This document shows positions 5,766-7,997 of a stretch of 7,997 nt of DNA, piece after piece. Source of the DNA: Nitrospina sp. (lineage in GTDB: Bacteria > Nitrospinota > Nitrospinia > Nitrospinales > VA-1); contig DODH01000189.1 in the NCBI GenBank assembly GCA_003545625.1, forward strand, positions 1 to 7,997, read 5' to 3'. The position numbers and the translations under genes are program-made. The notes below the pieces were generated by a model. It ran no database searches and was not told the origin of the DNA. It was given only the letters and a program-made list of their open reading frames with translations. Each line of letters starts with the position of its first letter. Positions within the stretch are counted from its first letter, which is position 1.

Positions 5766-6802
5766 TTTTTTTGTGCCAGAGCTTTGAGCGACTCGGTGAA
5801 GGGGGGCCGGGCGATTCCATTTTCGGTGATGATGGCCGTGACCAGTTTGTTAGGGGTGATATCAAATGCGGGATGTGCCACCTCAATGCCTTCCGGGGCA
5901 ATCCTTTTGTTATTGATGTTCACCACTTCTTCGGCCGAGCGTTCTTCAATGGGTATTTCATCGCCGGATGCCAGGGAAAGGTCCAGAGTCGAGATTGGCG
6001 CGGCGACATAAAACGGAATATTGTTTTCCTTGGCGAGCACTGCAGCCATATAGGTGCCTATTTTGTTGGCGACATCGCCATTTCCCGCAATGCGGTCGGC
6101 CCCGACAACGACCAGATCGATTTCCTGATTTTTCATAAAAAAACCGCACATACTATCGGTGATCAGCTTGACGGGAATATTGTCCTCCTTGAGTTCCCAG
6201 GCGGTCAACCTCGCCCCTTGCAGGAAAGGCCGTGTTTCGTTCGCCAGTACGCGGATATTTTTTCCGGCATTGACGGATGCCCGAATCACTCCCAGTGCTG
6301 TGCCGAAACCCGCTGTTGCCAAAGCCCCGGCGTTGCAATGGGTCAAAATCACATTGCCATTTTCAACCAGGGTCTGTCCGTGTTGTCCCATCGCCTTGTT
6401 AATGCTGATATCTTCGGTCAGGATGGTGAGTGCTTCTTCTTTCAACCGGGTTTTCAACTCGGGAATGGAAAGGTCTTTTGACTCCCTCGCAACCTGTTTC
6501 ATCCTGTTGATGGCCCATGCGAGATTTACTGCTGTAGGGCGGGACTTGCCAAGGTGGTCGCATTGTTTTTCCATCGCGCTGTAAAAATCGTCGAAGCTGG
6601 AAGCAGTGATTGCATCAGCGCCAAGGCTGACACCCATGGCCGCCGCGACACCGATTGCCGGCGCTCCCCGGATAATCATGGTTTGAATAGCTTGCCCGAC
6701 CTCTTCAATGGTTTTGCAGTCAACGAAAACTTTTTCTGCGGGAAGACGGGTTTGATCGATCATCCTCACTACCCCGTCTACATACTCTATGGTTTTGATC
6801 AT
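5762..6802 (-). CDS. mtnA: S-methyl-5-thioribose-1-phosphate isomerase MtnA
   Basis: MtnA converts 5-methylthioribose-1-phosphate to 5-methylthioribulose-1-phosphate in the methionine salvage pathway, in the cytoplasm. The 346-residue length is typical. Visible signatures are RGAPAIG (45-51), PTAVNLAWAI (89-98), the LTHCNAGALAT block with the catalytic cysteine at 156, ETRPFLQGARLTAWEL (189-204) and GADRIAGNGDVANKIGTY (234-251) with the catalytic aspartate at 236. FYVAAPISTLD (264-274) follows. The NGDVANKIGTY form favours MtnA over eukaryotic initiation factor 2B-like or ribose-1,5-bisphosphate isomerase paralogues. Its start overlaps the DUF167 stop by 4 bp, and its stop overlaps the nucleotidyltransferase start by 4 bp. 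No other methionine-salvage gene (mtnK, mtnP, mtnB) is in the window, so the rest of the route must lie elsewhere or be replaced. Confidence 0.95.
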   Translation of the reverse strand: MIKTIEYVDGVVRMIDQTRLPAEKVFVDCKTIEEVGQAIQTMIIRGAPAIGVAAAMGVSLGADAITASSFDDFYSAMEKQCDHLGKSRPTAVNLAWAINRMKQVARESKDLSIPELKTRLKEEALTILTEDISINKAMGQHGQTLVENGNVILTHCNAGALATAGFGTALGVIRASVNAGKNIRVLANETRPFLQGARLTAWELKEDNIPVKLITDSMCGFFMKNQEIDLVVVGADRIAGNGDVANKIGTYMAAVLAKENNIPFYVAAPISTLDLSLASGDEIPIEERSAEEVVNINNKRIAPEGIEVAHPAFDITPNKLVTAIITENGIARPPFTESLKALAQKK

Positions 6803-7131
6803 GGTTGGTGTTCTTTAAAAAGGTTAGGGATTTTAGCGGTCAGCTTATCTCGAAAAGCGGATTCATCAACACCGTTAATTTCAATGATTTTGTTTTTACT
6901 GCTGAGTCCCGTGACAATACGGACCCTGGAAGGACTCACCCTCAGCCACTTGGCCAGGAATTTGACACAGGTTTTATTAGCGGCTCCGTCTACCGGTGGT
7001 GAGGTCAATCGAATTTTTAAGGAATTGTTATAAATCCCTGAAATTTCGTTCTGGGATGATCTGGGCTGAATGACGGCTGAAAACCGGATGCCATTTTCGC
7101 AGGTGTTAACCTTAAACCGCGTTTCCGGCAT
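6799..7131 (-). CDS. yggU: DUF167 (YggU) family protein
   Basis: A small 110-residue protein of a widespread conserved family without established function. The hallmarks are IQPRSSQNEI (21-30), LKIRLTSPPVDGAANKTCVKFLAKWL (38-63) with the PPVDGAAN core at 45-52, and GLSSKNKIIEI (75-85), matching the GxxSRxKxV strand of the family. The usual length is about 90-110. The ATG overlaps the 3' end of the DivIVA gene by 20 bp, and its stop overlaps the mtnA start by 4 bp. A GGGAAG lies a short distance upstream and may serve as a weak ribosome site. In many bacteria YggU sits near YggT, YggS or proC, consistent with the context here. Confidence 0.93.
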   Translation of the reverse strand: MPETRFKVNTCENGIRFSAVIQPRSSQNEISGIYNNSLKIRLTSPPVDGAANKTCVKFLAKWLRVSPSRVRIVTGLSSKNKIIEINGVDESAFRDKLTAKIPNLFKEHQP

Positions 7132-7684
7132 TGCCGCTTCCCGCTTTAAATTTGCTCAAATGTTCTACTGCCGTGGCCCGGATGTTATCCGCCAGCTGTT
7201 GTTTTTGTTTTTGTAATTTTTGGATCTCCATTTGTAGGGAGTCCAATTCCTTCGCGGCGTTGGCTTTGTGTTTTTCAGCATGTTGTTTTGCGACGTTGAT
7301 GATTTTTTTTGCTTTTTCCTTCAGCATTTCAGGGGTTATTTGCGAAAGCGGGTTACTGCTGTTTGACTGTCCTTCACTGGTTTTTTTCATCTCCTGAATC
7401 AGCCGGTCTTTTTCTTCCAGCTCTTTTCGCAGTGTGCGTAACTCTTCTTCTACCTCTGGAGGGGTTTCAGCTTTAGGTTCAGGCAGTTCATCCAGATTTT
7501 GTTTGAGCTCACGAATTTCCTCACTTTTTAAATCGATTTGCCGATCCTTTTCCTTGAGATCCTCGGCCATGGATTTGAAATCATCGGCCACAAGATGAAG
7601 AAACGTGTCCACTTCCTGTTTGTTGTAGCCACGGAACTTGTCGTGGAAGCACTGCTCTAGAATGTCAAGATAAGTCAGGCGCAT
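7112..7684 (-). CDS. divIVA: DivIVA-domain protein with long coiled coils
   Basis: DivIVA proteins bind negatively curved membrane and organise poles and division sites in Gram-positives; roles in Gram-negatives are poorly known. The N-terminal domain (1-30) has the signature LTYLDILEQCF...GYNKQEVDTFL (3-29), with the basic and aromatic pair at 18-20 (RGY). Heptad-like charged stretches predict coiled coils at about 31-68, 78-103 and 118-181, split by a PEP-rich linker (66-77) and a Ser/Asn-rich linker (about 104-117). At 190 residues it is close to usual size. The C-terminal tail AGSGNAGNAV is short and small-residue rich. It follows yggT after 6 bp and overlaps the DUF167 gene by 20 bp. No Shine-Dalgarno site is visible, so coupling to yggT is likely. 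Confidence 0.88.
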   Translation of the reverse strand: MRLTYLDILEQCFHDKFRGYNKQEVDTFLHLVADDFKSMAEDLKEKDRQIDLKSEEIRELKQNLDELPEPKAETPPEVEEELRTLRKELEEKDRLIQEMKKTSEGQSNSSNPLSQITPEMLKEKAKKIINVAKQHAEKHKANAAKELDSLQMEIQKLQKQKQQLADNIRATAVEHLSKFKAGSGNAGNAV

Positions 7685-7690
7685 GATAGG

Positions 7691-7990
7691 TTATTGTAGT
7701 CTCAATGCCAGGGCTCCCAGCGACTGCACAACAAAACTTTGAAGGAAAACAATTGCAAGAAGGACGATGATCGGCGAAAAATCAATTCCCATTCCGGACA
7801 TGGGGATTAACTGTCGCACTCGATACAAAACCGGTTCTGTGATACTGTGTAAAAACTGGACGATGGGGTTATACGGGTCCGGGTTCACCCAGGACAACAG
7901 GGCGCGGACGATGATGACCCACATATAAAGCTGTAAAACAATGCTTAGAACCTGAGCGGTTGCACTCAGTAAATTTCCTAGAATAAACAC
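7691..7990 (-). CDS. yggT: YggT family integral membrane protein
   Basis: A 99-residue inner-membrane protein of a broadly conserved family (YlmG in Gram-positives) linked to osmotic tolerance and chromosome or division organisation. Two hydrophobic segments (about 7-32 and 71-96) flank the hallmark block LLSWVNPDPYNPIVQFLHSITEPVL (31-55). IDFSPIIVLL (69-78) follows. The chosen start is GTG at 7988-7990 (MFILGNLLSA), which fits the family N terminus. The frame is still open to the window edge a few bases upstream, so an upstream start cannot be ruled out. It is the most upstream visible member of the operon; proC and yggS often precede it in other genomes. Confidence 0.93.
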   Translation of the reverse strand: MFILGNLLSATAQVLSIVLQLYMWVIIVRALLSWVNPDPYNPIVQFLHSITEPVLYRVRQLIPMSGMGIDFSPIIVLLAIVFLQSFVVQSLGALALRLQ

Positions 7991-7997
7991 GAAGTAT

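Noticed and set aside
5771..6481. Open frame on the plus strand, 236 codons
   Set aside because: It lies entirely antisense to mtnA, whose catalytic motifs are intact. The translation has no family features and no ribosome site.

Overview
The window looks like ordinary chromosomal DNA from a Gram-negative (diderm) bacterium of moderate GC content, densely packed with genes. BamD, an outer-membrane assembly lipoprotein, and an ExbB/ExbD pair imply two membranes. A DivIVA-domain protein next to YggT is more typical of Gram-positives, deltaproteobacterial-type lineages and deep-branching phyla. The 4010-4687 gene resembles DUF3386, a family I know mainly from cyanobacteria. Together these suggest a Nitrospinota-, Nitrospirota- or Desulfobacterota-like organism. 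This is inference from gene content, not a phylogenetic placement.

Layout: (1) 1-110, minus strand: the 5' part of a tRNA-Gly(GCC), cut by the window edge, with a consensus sigma70-type promoter. (2) 114-2382, minus strand: a compact three-gene unit transcribed bamD, then a group-2-like sigma-70 factor, then plsY, with gaps of 7 and 21 bp. (3) 2383-2558: a divergent intergenic region with a predicted promoter on each strand and an inverted repeat between their -35 boxes. (4) 2559-3790, plus strand: exbB and exbD. (5) 3791-4009: a leader region with a candidate promoter, two hairpins and a strong Shine-Dalgarno site. (6) 4010-4687, plus strand: a DUF3386-like gene of unknown function, closed by a strong intrinsic terminator at 4725-4759. 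(7) 4773-7990, minus strand: a tightly coupled operon transcribed yggT, divIVA, yggU (DUF167), mtnA, then a sugar-nucleotidyltransferase. Two of its junctions are 4-bp ATGA overlaps and one is a 20-bp overlap. The start of yggT lies close to the window edge, so the operon probably continues upstream.

The left half is dominated by envelope functions: outer-membrane protein insertion, phospholipid synthesis and a proton-driven energy transducer, with a sigma factor embedded in the bamD unit. The right half joins polarity or division-type proteins (YggT, DivIVA) to a methionine-salvage isomerase and a nucleotide-sugar enzyme. No mobile element, CRISPR array, toxin system or phage gene was found. 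No gap exceeds about 220 bp. The least understood items are the DUF3386-like gene with its structured leader, the embedded sigma factor, and the mtnA-nucleotidyltransferase coupling.
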